NCBI GenBank assembly: GCA_036311285.1
Contig: JAXJQF010000103.1
Span: forward strand, 1 to 11,767
DNA length: 11,767 bases
Origin: JAXJQF01 sp036311285
Lineage (GTDB): Bacteria; Pseudomonadota; Gammaproteobacteria; Enterobacterales; Succinivibrionaceae
Direction: 5' to 3'
Shown here: piece after piece, positions 1 through 7,246 of the stretch
Numbering within the stretch: position 1 is the first letter of the stretch
Layout of the letters: the number at the start of each line of letters is the position of its first letter
Position numbers and translations under genes: made by a program
Notes under the pieces: model-generated
Told to the model about the DNA's origin: nothing
Databases searched by the model: none
What the model saw: the letters and a program-made list of their open reading frames with translations, nothing else

Positions 1-11
1 ATATACGTTTG

Positions 12-79
12 AAGGGGCATAAAGTATCTCTCTATTTTTGTTTAGCGCTTAAAATATTAGAGTACTTTTGCCCCTTTTT
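12..79 (+). terminator. Long imperfect hairpin with T-tract, probable terminator of an off-window plus-strand gene
   Basis: The arm at 12-26 (AAGGGGCATAAAGTA) pairs with 63-76 (TACTTTTGCCCCTT) with one bulged T. Pairing can continue imperfectly through the CTCT and AGAG tracts around 27-34 and 58-62. The right arm runs into TTTTT (75-79), which fits rho-independent termination on the plus strand. Reading the other way there is no T-run, so it is a poor terminator for gmhA. The loop is unusually long for a simple terminator, so a palindromic repeat or the 3' end of a small RNA is also possible. The gene it would serve lies left of the window. Confidence 0.45.
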
Positions 80-142
80 CAATGTCTATATTTCCAATAT
101 TTCCGTGAAGAACCAAAAAGTTTAAGTAAAGTATTTTATAAA

Positions 143-721
143 TTACATAACCATTAATTTTTCAATTAAGTTGATTAAGATGTGTATACACTTAATATGA
201 ACTTCCTGGATTCTGTCCGCATATCCAAAATGTTCAACTCTAATTTCTACATCTGCTAATCCAGCTAATTTACCACCATCTTTTCCTGTTAGAACAATGG
301 TCTTAATGCCTTTTTGTTTAGCTGTTTCAACAGCTGTAATAATGTTTTTAGAGTTGCCGCTTGTTGAAATACCTAAGAATACGTCGCCTTTACGACCAAC
401 ACCTTCTAAGTATCTAGAGAACACATATTCATAACCATAGTCATTAGATACGCATGATAGGTGACTAGGGTCTGATATAGCTATTGCGCCGTATGCTGGT
501 CTGTTTTCTCTATAACGACCAGTTAGTTCTTCCGCGAAGTGCATAGCATCACAGTGGCTACCACCGTTACCAGCAGAAATAACCTTACCATCATTTTTTA
601 ATGATTCAGCAATTAATTCAGCAGCTGTCTGAATTGCTTTTAAATTGTTTTCGTTGTTTAAAAAATTAGTTAAGACATCACTAGCTTCTAATAGTTGCTC
701 TTTAATTTCAGAGGTATACAT
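143..721 (-). CDS. gmhA: Phosphoheptose isomerase (sedoheptulose 7-phosphate isomerase)
   Basis: GmhA converts sedoheptulose 7-phosphate to D-glycero-D-manno-heptose 7-phosphate in the cytoplasm, the first step towards ADP-heptose for the LPS inner core. The product is 192 residues, the same length as E. coli GmhA, and aligns without gaps from memory. The SIS-fold phosphate-binding segments AGNGGSHCDAMHFAEEL (50-66) and GISTSGNS (near 117-124) are intact. Glu65 and His180, the catalytic pair in E. coli, fall at identical positions, and the family block HFGYADRIQEVHIK is present. The ATG at 719-721 has AAGGA (728-732) at good spacing. It stands alone between a terminator upstream and a convergent hairpin downstream, so it is probably monocistronic. 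Nothing is missing or broken. Confidence 0.97.
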   Translation of the reverse strand: MYTSEIKEQLLEASDVLTNFLNNENNLKAIQTAAELIAESLKNDGKVISAGNGGSHCDAMHFAEELTGRYRENRPAYGAIAISDPSHLSCVSNDYGYEYVFSRYLEGVGRKGDVFLGISTSGNSKNIITAVETAKQKGIKTIVLTGKDGGKLAGLADVEIRVEHFGYADRIQEVHIKCIHILINLIEKLMVM

Positions 722-763
722 TTATAATCCTTACTTTTTTAAGACAAGATTTTAATATGTGAA

Positions 764-792
764 AGTATATGTTATTTAAAAGTTACTATCTA
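764..792 (-). promoter_or_regulatory. Candidate sigma-70 promoter for gmhA
   Basis: On the minus strand TAGATA (787-792) and TATACT (764-769) are separated by 17 bases. The -10 matches 5 of 6 and the -35 matches 4 of 6 consensus bases. Initiation near 757 would give a leader of about 35 bases that includes the AAGGA ribosome site. It lies just after the ychF terminator, where a new promoter for gmhA is needed. In DNA this AT-rich, matches of this quality also arise by chance. Confidence 0.35.
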
Positions 793-831
793 GTTGAAAA
801 AAAACTTTTATTGTTAAATTTGAACTTAAAT

Positions 832-866
832 AAAAAAACACCATATTCTTTTTGAAAATGGTGTTT
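832..866 (-). terminator. Rho-independent terminator of the panD-pth-ychF operon
   Basis: On the minus strand AAACACCAT (866-858) and ATGGTGTTT (844-836) form a perfect 9-base stem with a 13-base loop. The stem is followed by a run of seven T residues (838-832, partly overlapping the stem end). It starts 37 bases past the ychF stop codon, the classic place for an operon terminator. The stem plus T-tract is the strongest terminator signal in the window. Confidence 0.85.
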
Positions 867-902
867 ATAAAATCTATAACATGTTATTAAGCTAACGTTA
901 TA

Positions 903-2000
903 TTATTTTTTTACATTGAATAAGAATGTAATAACGTCACCATCGTTAACAATGTAATCTTTACCTTCAGCTCTCATTCTGCCAGCTTCTTTAGCACCAG
1001 CTTCACCTTTGTATTGGATAAAGTCTTCGAAGCTTATAGTTTGTGCTCTAATGAAACCTTTTTCGAAGTCTGTATGGATCTTTCCTGCTGCTTGAGGAGC
1101 TGTAGCTCCTACAGGAATTGTCCATGCTCTAACTTCTTTTACGCCAGCTGTGAAGTATGTATGAAGATTTAATAGCTTGTAGCCTGCACGAATTACACGA
1201 TTTAAACCAGGTTCATCAAAACCTAATTCTTGCATGAATTCGTTTCTTTCTTCTTCGTCCATTGTTGCTAAGTCTGATTCAACAGAAGCACATACAGGAA
1301 CTACAACAGAGCCTTCTTGAGCAGCGATTTCTTTTACTTGATCAAGGTATGGGTTGTTTGTAAAACCATCTTCCGCTACGTTTGCAATGTACATAGTAGG
1401 TTTTAATGTAATGAAGTTACATTCACGAATTGCGTATAATTCTTCCTTATTTAAATCGATTCCTAATAACTTTTTACAATCGTTTAAAATTGGTAGACAC
1501 TTTTCTAAAACTTTAACAGCAGCGATTGCTTCCTTGTCACCGCCTTTAGCTTTCTTTTCAAATCTGTGTAATGCTTTTTCACATACTTCTAAGTCAGCTA
1601 ATGCTAATTCAGTGTTGATTACTTCAATATCTTCCTTTGGATTGATCTTTCCATTTACGTGAATAATGTTTGGATCTTCAAAGCATCTAACAACGTGAGC
1701 AATTGCGTCAGTTTCTTTAATATTCATTAGGAATTTATTACCTAAACCTTCACCGTTAGATGCACCTTTTACTAAACCTGCGATATCAACAAATTCCATT
1801 GTTGTAGGTAATGTTCTTTCAGGGTTAACGATTTTTGCTAAGTCATTTAATCTTGGATCTGGTACTGGAACCACACCTGTGTTAGGCTCAATAGTACAGA
1901 AAGGAAAGTTTGCAGCTTCGATACCAGCTTTGGTTAGTGCATTAAATAATGTAGACTTACCAACATTTGGTAAACCAACGATACCACAATTAAAACCCAT
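903..2000 (-). CDS. ychF: Redox-responsive ribosome-binding ATPase YchF (Obg family)
   Basis: YchF is a universally conserved Obg-family P-loop protein that hydrolyses ATP rather than GTP, binds the 70S ribosome and modulates oxidative-stress responses and non-canonical initiation. The 365-residue product is close to the E. coli length of 363. Visible motifs are the P-loop GLPNVGKST (9-17), the G3-type DIAGLVKGAS (72-81) and NVAE (207-210). The last replaces the GTP-specific NKxD and is the family hallmark behind ATP preference. A coiled-coil segment lies around 125-185 and the C-terminal TGS domain covers about 280-363. The ATG has AGGAG about eight bases upstream. It lies 19 bases after pth, as in E. 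coli where pth and ychF are neighbours, and ends the operon before the terminator at 832-866. Confidence 0.97.
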   Translation of the reverse strand: MGFNCGIVGLPNVGKSTLFNALTKAGIEAANFPFCTIEPNTGVVPVPDPRLNDLAKIVNPERTLPTTMEFVDIAGLVKGASNGEGLGNKFLMNIKETDAIAHVVRCFEDPNIIHVNGKINPKEDIEVINTELALADLEVCEKALHRFEKKAKGGDKEAIAAVKVLEKCLPILNDCKKLLGIDLNKEELYAIRECNFITLKPTMYIANVAEDGFTNNPYLDQVKEIAAQEGSVVVPVCASVESDLATMDEEERNEFMQELGFDEPGLNRVIRAGYKLLNLHTYFTAGVKEVRAWTIPVGATAPQAAGKIHTDFEKGFIRAQTISFEDFIQYKGEAGAKEAGRMRAEGKDYIVNDGDVITFLFNVKK

Positions 2001-2019
2001 TAGATAAACTCCTATATAT

Positions 2020-2610
2020 TTATTTTTTACTTACTTTGAAAGCGTTTAATCTGTTAGTAGCTTTGCTTAAGCTTTCAGTAAATATTAATTCAACACAGTT
2101 TAGTGCTTCGTGTTGAGCTTCGTTGATTAATTCTTTTTCTGATTTTGGAGGAATGCCTAATACAAAGTTAACCATTTCTAGTTTGCTATTAGGTTTACCT
2201 ATTCCAATTCTTAATCTATGAAAGTTTTGGTTGTTACCTAAACATTCGATAATACTTCTTAAACCGTTGTGACCACCATGACCACCACCTGTCTTAAACT
2301 TTACTGCTCCAGGTGGAATATCTAGTTCATCATGTAAAACTAAGATCTCTTCAGGCTGAATCTTAAAAAAGTGAGCATAAGAACCAACACTTTGTCCGCT
2401 TCTGTTCATAAATGTTAAAGGAAACATTAGTTTGATAGGGTTACCATTGATTGAACCACTACCAATTTCTGCATTATATTTGCTATCAGTTCTTAAGGTA
2501 ATATTATACTTATCAGCTATTTCCATAAGTAAATCAAGACCAGCGTTATGTCTAGTATGATTATACTCATTTCCTGGATTTCCTAATCCTACAATTAGTT
2601 TTATAGTCAT
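2020..2610 (-). CDS. pth: Peptidyl-tRNA hydrolase
   Basis: Pth cleaves the ester bond of peptidyl-tRNAs released prematurely from ribosomes, recycling tRNA; it is essential in most bacteria. The product has 196 residues, very near the E. coli size. The signature VGLGNPGNEYNHTRHNAG (7-24) contains Asn11 and His21, which are Asn10 and catalytic His20 in E. coli numbering without Met. Asp94 in LHDELD and Asn115 in GGGHGGHNGL complete the active site, and FHRLRIGIG is also conserved. The start MTIKLIVGLGNPG matches the E. coli N-terminus closely. The ribosome site is weak: only GAG is visible seven bases before the ATG, so translation may rely partly on coupling to panD 31 bases upstream. ychF follows after 19 bases. 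Confidence 0.97.
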   Translation of the reverse strand: MTIKLIVGLGNPGNEYNHTRHNAGLDLLMEIADKYNITLRTDSKYNAEIGSGSINGNPIKLMFPLTFMNRSGQSVGSYAHFFKIQPEEILVLHDELDIPPGAVKFKTGGGHGGHNGLRSIIECLGNNQNFHRLRIGIGKPNSKLEMVNFVLGIPPKSEKELINEAQHEALNCVELIFTESLSKATNRLNAFKVSKK

Positions 2611-2641
2611 CGATTACTCAAATATTCTAAAAGTTTTATGC

Positions 2642-3022
2642 TTAACTTAATTGAACAGGAATTTCTTTACTTGTTCTTATGATGTTATTTTTTTCATCTA
2701 AATAAACAAGTGATGGTTTGTGAGTTTTAACTTCACTTTCATCAAAAATACCATAAGCACAAATGATAACTCTATCGCCAACAGCAGCCATACGTGCAGC
2801 TGCTCCATTTAAGGATATAGTCTTTGAACCTCTTTCTGCAGCAATTGCATATGTGTGGAATCTATTTCCATTTTCTACAACATAAATATCAATTTGTTCG
2901 TGTTCTGCGATACCCGCTGCTTCTAAAAAATCAAGGTCGATTGCACATGAGCCTTCATAGTTTAAAACTGAATGTGTAACGCGTGCTTGATGAAGTTTAC
3001 CTCTTAGTAAAATTCTCTGCAT
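2642..3022 (-). CDS. panD: Aspartate 1-decarboxylase (pyruvoyl-dependent proenzyme)
   Basis: PanD decarboxylates L-aspartate to beta-alanine, the substrate that PanC joins to pantoate. It is made as an inactive pi-protein that self-cleaves between Gly24 and Ser25 to give a pyruvoyl cofactor. The 126-residue product is the normal length. Lys9, Tyr22, the Gly24-Ser25 cleavage site, Arg54 and Tyr58 all sit at the positions known from E. coli, and the NGAAARMAAVGDRVII block is intact. The ATG has a modest AGG eight bases upstream. It leads a three-gene unit with pth and ychF rather than being joined to panC, which lies upstream across a 455-base gap. In E. coli, maturation and control need the partner PanZ, for which nothing is visible here. 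Confidence 0.97.
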   Translation of the reverse strand: MQRILLRGKLHQARVTHSVLNYEGSCAIDLDFLEAAGIAEHEQIDIYVVENGNRFHTYAIAAERGSKTISLNGAAARMAAVGDRVIICAYGIFDESEVKTHKPSLVYLDEKNNIIRTSKEIPVQLS

Positions 3023-3073
3023 TTTTATCGCCTATTTTCCGTTTTCAAAAAATATAGTTAAAAATTTTTGACC

Positions 3074-3105
3074 ATTATATCTTAACTTACTAATTCATAC
3101 ATCAA
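3074..3105 (-). promoter_or_regulatory. Candidate promoter for panD-pth-ychF
   Basis: A perfect TATAAT lies at 3074-3079 on the minus strand. The nearest -35-like element is TTGATG (3100-3105), 20 bases away, which is longer than ideal, so the -35 is uncertain. Initiation near 3067 would give a leader of about 45 bases before the panD ATG. A promoter is required here because panC has its own probable terminator upstream. Confidence 0.4.
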
Positions 3106-3119
3106 TTTTTGTGGATAAG

Positions 3120-3148
3120 TTAACATTTAATTTTAAAATTTTTATAAT
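3120..3148 (+). promoter_or_regulatory. Near-consensus sigma-70 promoter pointing right with no gene behind it
   Basis: TTAACA (3120-3125) and TATAAT (3143-3148) are separated by exactly 17 bases on the plus strand, matching 11 of 12 consensus positions. It lies back to back with the panD promoter. A transcript starting near 3155 would run through about 320 non-coding bases and then enter the 3' end of panC in antisense. It could drive a small RNA or be a chance match; no clear plus-strand terminator with a T-run follows. Confidence 0.35.
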
Positions 3149-3379
3149 GATGTTGATATATCTAAGTTTAAGTAATTGAAAATTTTCCAAAATTAATTTA
3201 CTAATTAGCATTTCATACATTATTTGAGTAGTCATAACTTAAGTTAGTTAAGGGAAGAATCTATAAAATTTCATTGTATTAATATTTGATTCTTTAAATA
3301 TTCTACAAGAATAGTGATTTCTCTAGGTTTCCTAAATGTTTCGCATAGGATCAAAAAATAGGATATGCTTTAAATAAAT

Positions 3380-3412
3380 ATACTCCTAAAAGAATATTTC
3401 CTTTAGGAGTAT
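3380..3412 (-). terminator. Probable terminator of the pcnB-folK-panB-panC unit
   Basis: The arms ATACTCCTAAA (3380-3390) and TTTAGGAGTAT (3402-3412) form a perfect 11-base stem with an 11-base loop. On the minus strand the stem is followed by ATTTATTT, an imperfect T-tract; on the plus strand there is none. It lies 65 bases past the panC stop, so termination of panC transcripts is the natural reading. The broken T-run lowers certainty. Confidence 0.55.
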
Positions 3413-3477
3413 TAGACTTCGTTTAAGCTTTTATGTATTGAAAATACATGGTTTTATAGAGCTTTAAAATTTTATGA

Positions 3478-4341
3478 TTATTTATGTGAAACCACAATAT
3501 TGTCAATAAGTCGGATCTTGCCTAAATATGCTGCGGCTAAAATAACAACTTTCTTTGAATCTTTGTATTCAGGGTTAAGAGTGATTGCATCAACAACTGT
3601 TAAGTCATCTGTTTTTAGTCCACAATTATCTATTTCATTACTTGTTGTATCTAATAAATTTTCAACCACATCTGGTTTAAATTCTGTTAATTCACTTAGT
3701 TTGTTAGCTAATACTGAAAGTTTTTCATATAAGCGTGGTGCAATTGATAATTCAGCCTGGTTTAATCGATTGTTTCTTGAAGAATATGCTAAACCATTGT
3801 CGTGTCTTACGATAGGTACTTCAATTATCTTGATTTGGAAATTAAGGTCTTCAACCATTTGGTTGATTAACGCAACTTGTTGATAATCTTTTAAACCAAA
3901 GCAAGCACAATCAGGTTGTACAATGTTAAATAGCTTTGAAACAACAGTTGATACACCTCTGAAGTGTCCAGGTCTTAAAGCTCCTTCTAGACTGTTTGCA
4001 AGCTCTGGTACTTCAACATATGCCTGAGCATTTAACCCTTTAGGATACATTATGTTTGGTGTAGGAGTGAATACAGCATCTACACCTTCGTTTTTTAATA
4101 ACTCAAGGTCTTGTTCTAATGTTCTAGGGTAGTTTTGTAAATCTTCTGCACGGTCAAACTGCATAGGGTTTACAAATATACTTACTATTACTCTTTGGGC
4201 ATTCTTTTTAGCTTCTCTAACTAATGTTAAATGACCTAAATGTAGGTTTCCCATTGTAGGAACTAACGCAATTGTTTTTAAATTCTTCTTGTAATTAACA
4301 ACGATATCTCGTATTTCATTTACTGTAGCTACAACTTTCAT
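3478..4341 (-). CDS. panC: Pantothenate synthetase (pantoate--beta-alanine ligase)
   Basis: PanC joins pantoate and beta-alanine using ATP, through a pantoyl-adenylate, to give pantothenate. The open frame extends six codons further to a TTG at 4359, but the ATG at 4341 is preferred. It gives 287 residues against 283 in E. coli and places the nucleotidyltransferase HIGH-like motif PTMGNLHLGH at 28-37, with His34 and His37 exactly as in E. coli. GHFRGVSTVVSKLFN, FGLKDYQQ (Lys151) and the KMSKS-like YSSRN (near 186-190) are all present. The ribosome site is only a weak AAGAAG. It follows panB after about 87 bases, and a promoter overlapping the end of panB may allow separate expression. The product of panD, in the next operon, is its substrate. 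Confidence 0.96.
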   Translation of the reverse strand: MKVVATVNEIRDIVVNYKKNLKTIALVPTMGNLHLGHLTLVREAKKNAQRVIVSIFVNPMQFDRAEDLQNYPRTLEQDLELLKNEGVDAVFTPTPNIMYPKGLNAQAYVEVPELANSLEGALRPGHFRGVSTVVSKLFNIVQPDCACFGLKDYQQVALINQMVEDLNFQIKIIEVPIVRHDNGLAYSSRNNRLNQAELSIAPRLYEKLSVLANKLSELTEFKPDVVENLLDTTSNEIDNCGLKTDDLTVVDAITLNPEYKDSKKVVILAAAYLGKIRLIDNIVVSHK

Positions 4342-4408
4342 AATCGTTCTTCTTTTCAAATTTTTTATACTTTTAAGTATATATGTTTGTATTATTCGGA
4401 CTTTAATA

Positions 4409-4436
4409 ATTATATTTTAAGTTTAATATTAATCAA
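4409..4436 (-). promoter_or_regulatory. Candidate internal promoter for panC
   Basis: On the minus strand TTGATT (4431-4436) and a perfect TATAAT (4409-4414) are 16 bases apart. The -35 overlaps the last codons and stop of panB. Initiation near 4402 gives a leader of about 60 bases for panC. A small perfect hairpin ATACTT-TT-AAGTAT (4367-4380) would lie in that leader. This would let panC be expressed independently of the long pcnB transcript. Confidence 0.45.
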
Positions 4437-5220
4437 AACTTTGAGAGTCATCAGGATAAATATTAGCTTCTACTTCTGACTTATAAAGTTTGATTGCTTC
4501 TAGTACACTTGAACTTTGAGCTAGGAAGTTTTTTGCAAATTTAGGAGTTTTTCCTAATGTTAAGCCTAAGGCGTCGTGCATTACTAAGATTTGACCATCT
4601 GTGTCTTTGCCTGCACCGATTCCAATTGTAGGGATTCTTAAAGCTTTAGTAATTTTTGAAGCAAGGCTTCTTGGTATACATTCAAGAACGATCATGCATG
4701 CTCCAGCTTCTTGAAGAGCTATTGCATCTTCAAAAATTTGTTGTGCAGCTTCTTCTTCTCTTCCTTGGATTTTATAACCACCAAAAATATTAACTGATTG
4801 AGGTGTTAAACCTAAGTGACCGCAAACTGCAACACCATTTCTAGTTAATGTTTTAACTGTGTCTACTAAAAAACTACCACCTTCAAGCTTAACTACATTT
4901 GCTCCTGCTTGCATAAGTTTTGCTGCATTAATACATGCGTCTTGTACATTTGAGTAAGTCATAAAAGGTAAGTCTGCGATAATTAAAGCATTCTCTACAC
5001 CTTTGCTAACGCATTTAGTGTGATAGGCAACTTCTTCAATTGTAACTTGTAATGTAGATGAATTACCTTGAATAGTCATACCTAAAGAGTCGCCGATTAA
5101 AATTGCCGCCACTTCAGCTTTGTCAAAAATGTTTGCAAAGCTAGCATCGTATGCTGTTATTGTTGCAAACTTTTTTCCTTGTTCTTTTAAATTTTGAAGT
5201 TTTGAAATTGTAATAGCCAT
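4429..5220 (-). CDS. panB: 3-methyl-2-oxobutanoate hydroxymethyltransferase (ketopantoate hydroxymethyltransferase)
   Basis: PanB transfers a hydroxymethyl group from 5,10-methylene-tetrahydrofolate to alpha-ketoisovalerate, making ketopantoate, the committed pantoate precursor. The product is 263 residues against 264 in E. coli, with a TIM-barrel fold expected. The Mg-binding residues Asp44 (LIGDSLGM), Asp83 (IADLPFM) and Glu113 (VKLEGGS) are in place, as are Lys111, His135 (CGHLGLTPQSVNIFGGYK) and catalytic Glu180 (IVLECIP). IGIGAGKDTDGQILVMHDALG is also conserved. A strong AAGGAG (5231-5236) precedes the ATG. It lies 21 bases after folK. The folate-dependent reaction makes the neighbourhood with folK biochemically sensible, although the link is loose. 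Confidence 0.97.
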   Translation of the reverse strand: MAITISKLQNLKEQGKKFATITAYDASFANIFDKAEVAAILIGDSLGMTIQGNSSTLQVTIEEVAYHTKCVSKGVENALIIADLPFMTYSNVQDACINAAKLMQAGANVVKLEGGSFLVDTVKTLTRNGVAVCGHLGLTPQSVNIFGGYKIQGREEEAAQQIFEDAIALQEAGACMIVLECIPRSLASKITKALRIPTIGIGAGKDTDGQILVMHDALGLTLGKTPKFAKNFLAQSSSVLEAIKLYKSEVEANIYPDDSQSFD

Positions 5221-5241
5221 TGCTTTAATTCTCCTTGAGAA

Positions 5242-5775
5242 CTAATCTCTAGTATTTAGCATGTTATTAAAAACATAACTTGGTATTATTTCTTTTAAGC
5301 CTGTTATATCATTTTGTGGTAGAGCTTTAACAGACTCTTTTAGCTGTACTTTTGTTTTAGGACATATAAAGTCATTATCGATATCTAATAATGGAATTAC
5401 CACAAATGCTCGATTTTGGATTTCTATATGTGGAACAATTAATCTATCATTGTTAATAATTTCATCACCATAATATAGAATATCTAGATCTAATGTTCTA
5501 GGTCCCCAATGTCTTTCTCTTTTGCGATTATGTCTATTTTCAATAGCTTGTAAATAATCTAAAAGCTCGGTAGGGGATAGGGTGGTTTCTAGTTTTAATA
5601 CAGCGTTTATAAAATTTGGTTGATCTTGTGGACCAACTGGAATTGATTCGTAAATAGAGCTTGTTTTAACAAGTTTAACACTTGAAGAGTTGTTAAGCTC
5701 TCCAAGTGCCATTATTACGTGTGCTAATGGATAATCGATATTTGCACCGATTCCAATAAAAGCGAAAGTACTCAT
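5242..5775 (-). CDS. folK: 2-amino-4-hydroxy-6-hydroxymethyldihydropteridine pyrophosphokinase (HPPK)
   Basis: FolK transfers pyrophosphate from ATP to 6-hydroxymethyl-7,8-dihydropterin, preparing it for dihydropteroate synthase in folate synthesis. The product is 177 residues, slightly longer than E. coli HPPK (159) because of its C-terminal tail. Visible are the N-terminal IGIGANI, the substrate-loop VGPQDQPNFINAV (47-59) and the family signature RHWGPRTLDLDILYYGD (88-104), with Asp96 and Asp98 binding the two Mg ions and Arg93 beside them. VPHIEIQNRAFVVIPL is the conserved second substrate-binding block. Its ATG lies a single base after the pcnB stop (TAA-G-ATG), so translation is almost certainly coupled to pcnB. 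The same pcnB-folK pairing occurs in E. coli. Confidence 0.96.
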   Translation of the reverse strand: MSTFAFIGIGANIDYPLAHVIMALGELNNSSSVKLVKTSSIYESIPVGPQDQPNFINAVLKLETTLSPTELLDYLQAIENRHNRKRERHWGPRTLDLDILYYGDEIINNDRLIVPHIEIQNRAFVVIPLLDIDNDFICPKTKVQLKESVKALPQNDITGLKEIIPSYVFNNMLNTRD

Positions 5776-5776
5776 C

Positions 5777-7243
5777 TTAATTCTCTAGGACTTCCTGTGC
5801 CTTTTTAAGATTAACTTTGCCACTTTTACGGAATTTTTTGTTTTTATATCCATCTTTAGAACTAAATTTCTTTTTAGAGCGACCAGCGGGCTTGTCTTTC
5901 TTTCCGCCTTTCTTTGAATTGTTTCCTTTGTCGCGTTCAATAATTTGTCTTCTACTTCTCATTTCAGGTGGTACAAAGAATTCGTATTGAGCAACCCATT
6001 GTTCAGCGATTTCTTTTAATGCTGGTTCAACAGAAATTCTTGCATTTAAGAAATCAACACTTGCTCTAAAGATTCCTTTCCAAACAATTTCCTTTGGATT
6101 GTCTAAATTATTTTGGTTCTCTAAAGCAATTTGCATATTCCAAATTTCTTTAATATCACTTATAAATCTTTGTGGAATATTAGTAATTGCACATTGTCTT
6201 TGTAAGATAATATCACTAGCCTTATCCATGATTGTCACATCTTTAAGGATGCTGAAACGAGGGATATTTAACATCTTTAGGTAAAGCTGTTTAACGATAG
6301 GCCATAACATAACAGCATAAAGGAAGTGAGGCATGTTTTGTTTGCCTGATGCTAAACGATTGTCAGCATTTATTAGAGCATTGTTAATAAATGTTGAGAA
6401 TGAACTTTCTTTAATTAAAGAACCATGTTCAATTAGTAAATGTTCGATAATATTATTCTTTAAGAATACATCAAAGCTTGTAGCACCGTGACCAGTTAAG
6501 AAGATTTTGTTAAATTCTTCATACATTCTGCTGGTGTTAATTTGCTTTAATAATGGTAAGCATTCAGGAATAGCTTTTTGAGTTCTTTCAGAAAGAGTAA
6601 AACCTAGCTTTGCTTGGAATCTGTATGCTCTGATAATTCTTACAGGATCTTCTTGGAATCTTTGAACAGGGTCGCCGATGATTTCGATGTTTTGATTTAA
6701 CAAATCATATAAACCACCATGAAAATCATGAATTACATTCTCAAATGGAGAGTAGTAAAGAGCATTGATTGTATAGTCTCTACGACAAGCATCTTCTAAA
6801 AGACTCTTACCATATTTGTTGTCTCTTAATAGATAGCCATCTTCAGAAGTTATCATGTCTGCATTCTTGCTAGAAGAATCTTCTGTTCTAAATGTAGCAA
6901 CTTCGATAATGTTATTTCTAAACACGCAGTGAACTAATCTAAATCTTTTTCCAATGATTCTAGAATTTGAAAAAATCTTTTTGATTTGTTCAGGCGTAGC
7001 GTCTGTAACAACATCAAAGTCTTTTGGAGTTTTTTGTAATAGAAGGTCTCTTACACAACCACCAACAAGATAAGCACTGTATTTTGCGTTGTTTAATCTT
7101 TTGATTACTTGTAGTGCTTCAGGACTGATTCTTTTTATGTTGATTAAGTTTCCCGGCAATTTTAGATGTGAATAACCATTTTCATTTGCCTTGTCTTTAA
7201 ACTTTTTAGCTAAAACGCGTAGCTTTGATTCTTGACCTAAAAT
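5777..7243 (-). CDS. pcnB: Poly(A) polymerase I, probably starting at an AUU codon
   Basis: PcnB adds 3' poly(A) tails to RNAs, promoting exonucleolytic decay. From the proposed start it has 488 residues (E. coli about 465). The class II nucleotidyltransferase motif LVGGCVRD (59-66) and Asp75/Asp77 in PKDFDV form the catalytic core. IIGKRFRLVH (96-105) is the signature separating poly(A) polymerases from CCA-adding enzymes, and RRDYTINALYY (from 154) follows. The tail after about 430 is very rich in Lys and Arg, as expected for RNA binding. No in-frame ATG or GTG exists before the core. A TTG at 7159 lacks a ribosome site, whereas ATT at 7241-7243 lies six bases after a perfect AGGAGG (7250-7255). 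An in-frame TAG lies just upstream. A second ATT at 7244-7246 is less well spaced. folK follows after one base. Confidence 0.93.
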   Translation of the reverse strand: MLGQESKLRVLAKKFKDKANENGYSHLKLPGNLINIKRISPEALQVIKRLNNAKYSAYLVGGCVRDLLLQKTPKDFDVVTDATPEQIKKIFSNSRIIGKRFRLVHCVFRNNIIEVATFRTEDSSSKNADMITSEDGYLLRDNKYGKSLLEDACRRDYTINALYYSPFENVIHDFHGGLYDLLNQNIEIIGDPVQRFQEDPVRIIRAYRFQAKLGFTLSERTQKAIPECLPLLKQINTSRMYEEFNKIFLTGHGATSFDVFLKNNIIEHLLIEHGSLIKESSFSTFINNALINADNRLASGKQNMPHFLYAVMLWPIVKQLYLKMLNIPRFSILKDVTIMDKASDIILQRQCAITNIPQRFISDIKEIWNMQIALENQNNLDNPKEIVWKGIFRASVDFLNARISVEPALKEIAEQWVAQYEFFVPPEMRSRRQIIERDKGNNSKKGGKKDKPAGRSKKKFSSKDGYKNKKFRKSGKVNLKKAQEVLEN

Positions 7244-7246
7244 AAT

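Larger units (their letters stand above)
3023..3477. other. Intergenic region between panC and panD: promoters and hairpins, no gene seen
   Basis: This 455-base, very AT-rich gap shows no open frame worth calling on either strand. It contains the candidate panD promoter, a back-to-back plus-strand promoter (3120-3148) and a hairpin acting as the probable panC terminator (3380-3412). Smaller structures are a 12-base perfect palindrome TAACTTAAGTTA (3235-3246), stem arms AAGAATC and GATTCTT (3255-3261, 3288-3294), TATTCT-ACA-AGAATA (3299-3313), and ATGTATT-GAA-AATACAT (3433-3449). A split direct repeat TTACTAATT plus CATACAT occurs at 3087-3102 and again at 3198-3220. In E. coli the rpnC (yadD) transposase-like gene occupies this position; I see no remnant of it. 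Confidence 0.6.

Noticed and set aside
1354..1662. Plus-strand open frame of 102 codons
   Set aside because: Lies wholly within ychF on the opposite strand; antisense shadow with no family resemblance.
3500..3883. Plus-strand open frame of 127 codons
   Set aside because: Antisense shadow of panC. The orphan promoter at 3120-3148 points this way, but there is no ribosome site or protein signature.
4342..4359. TTG start six codons upstream for panC
   Set aside because: The ATG at 4341 places His34 and His37 exactly as in E. coli PanC, and TTG has no ribosome site.
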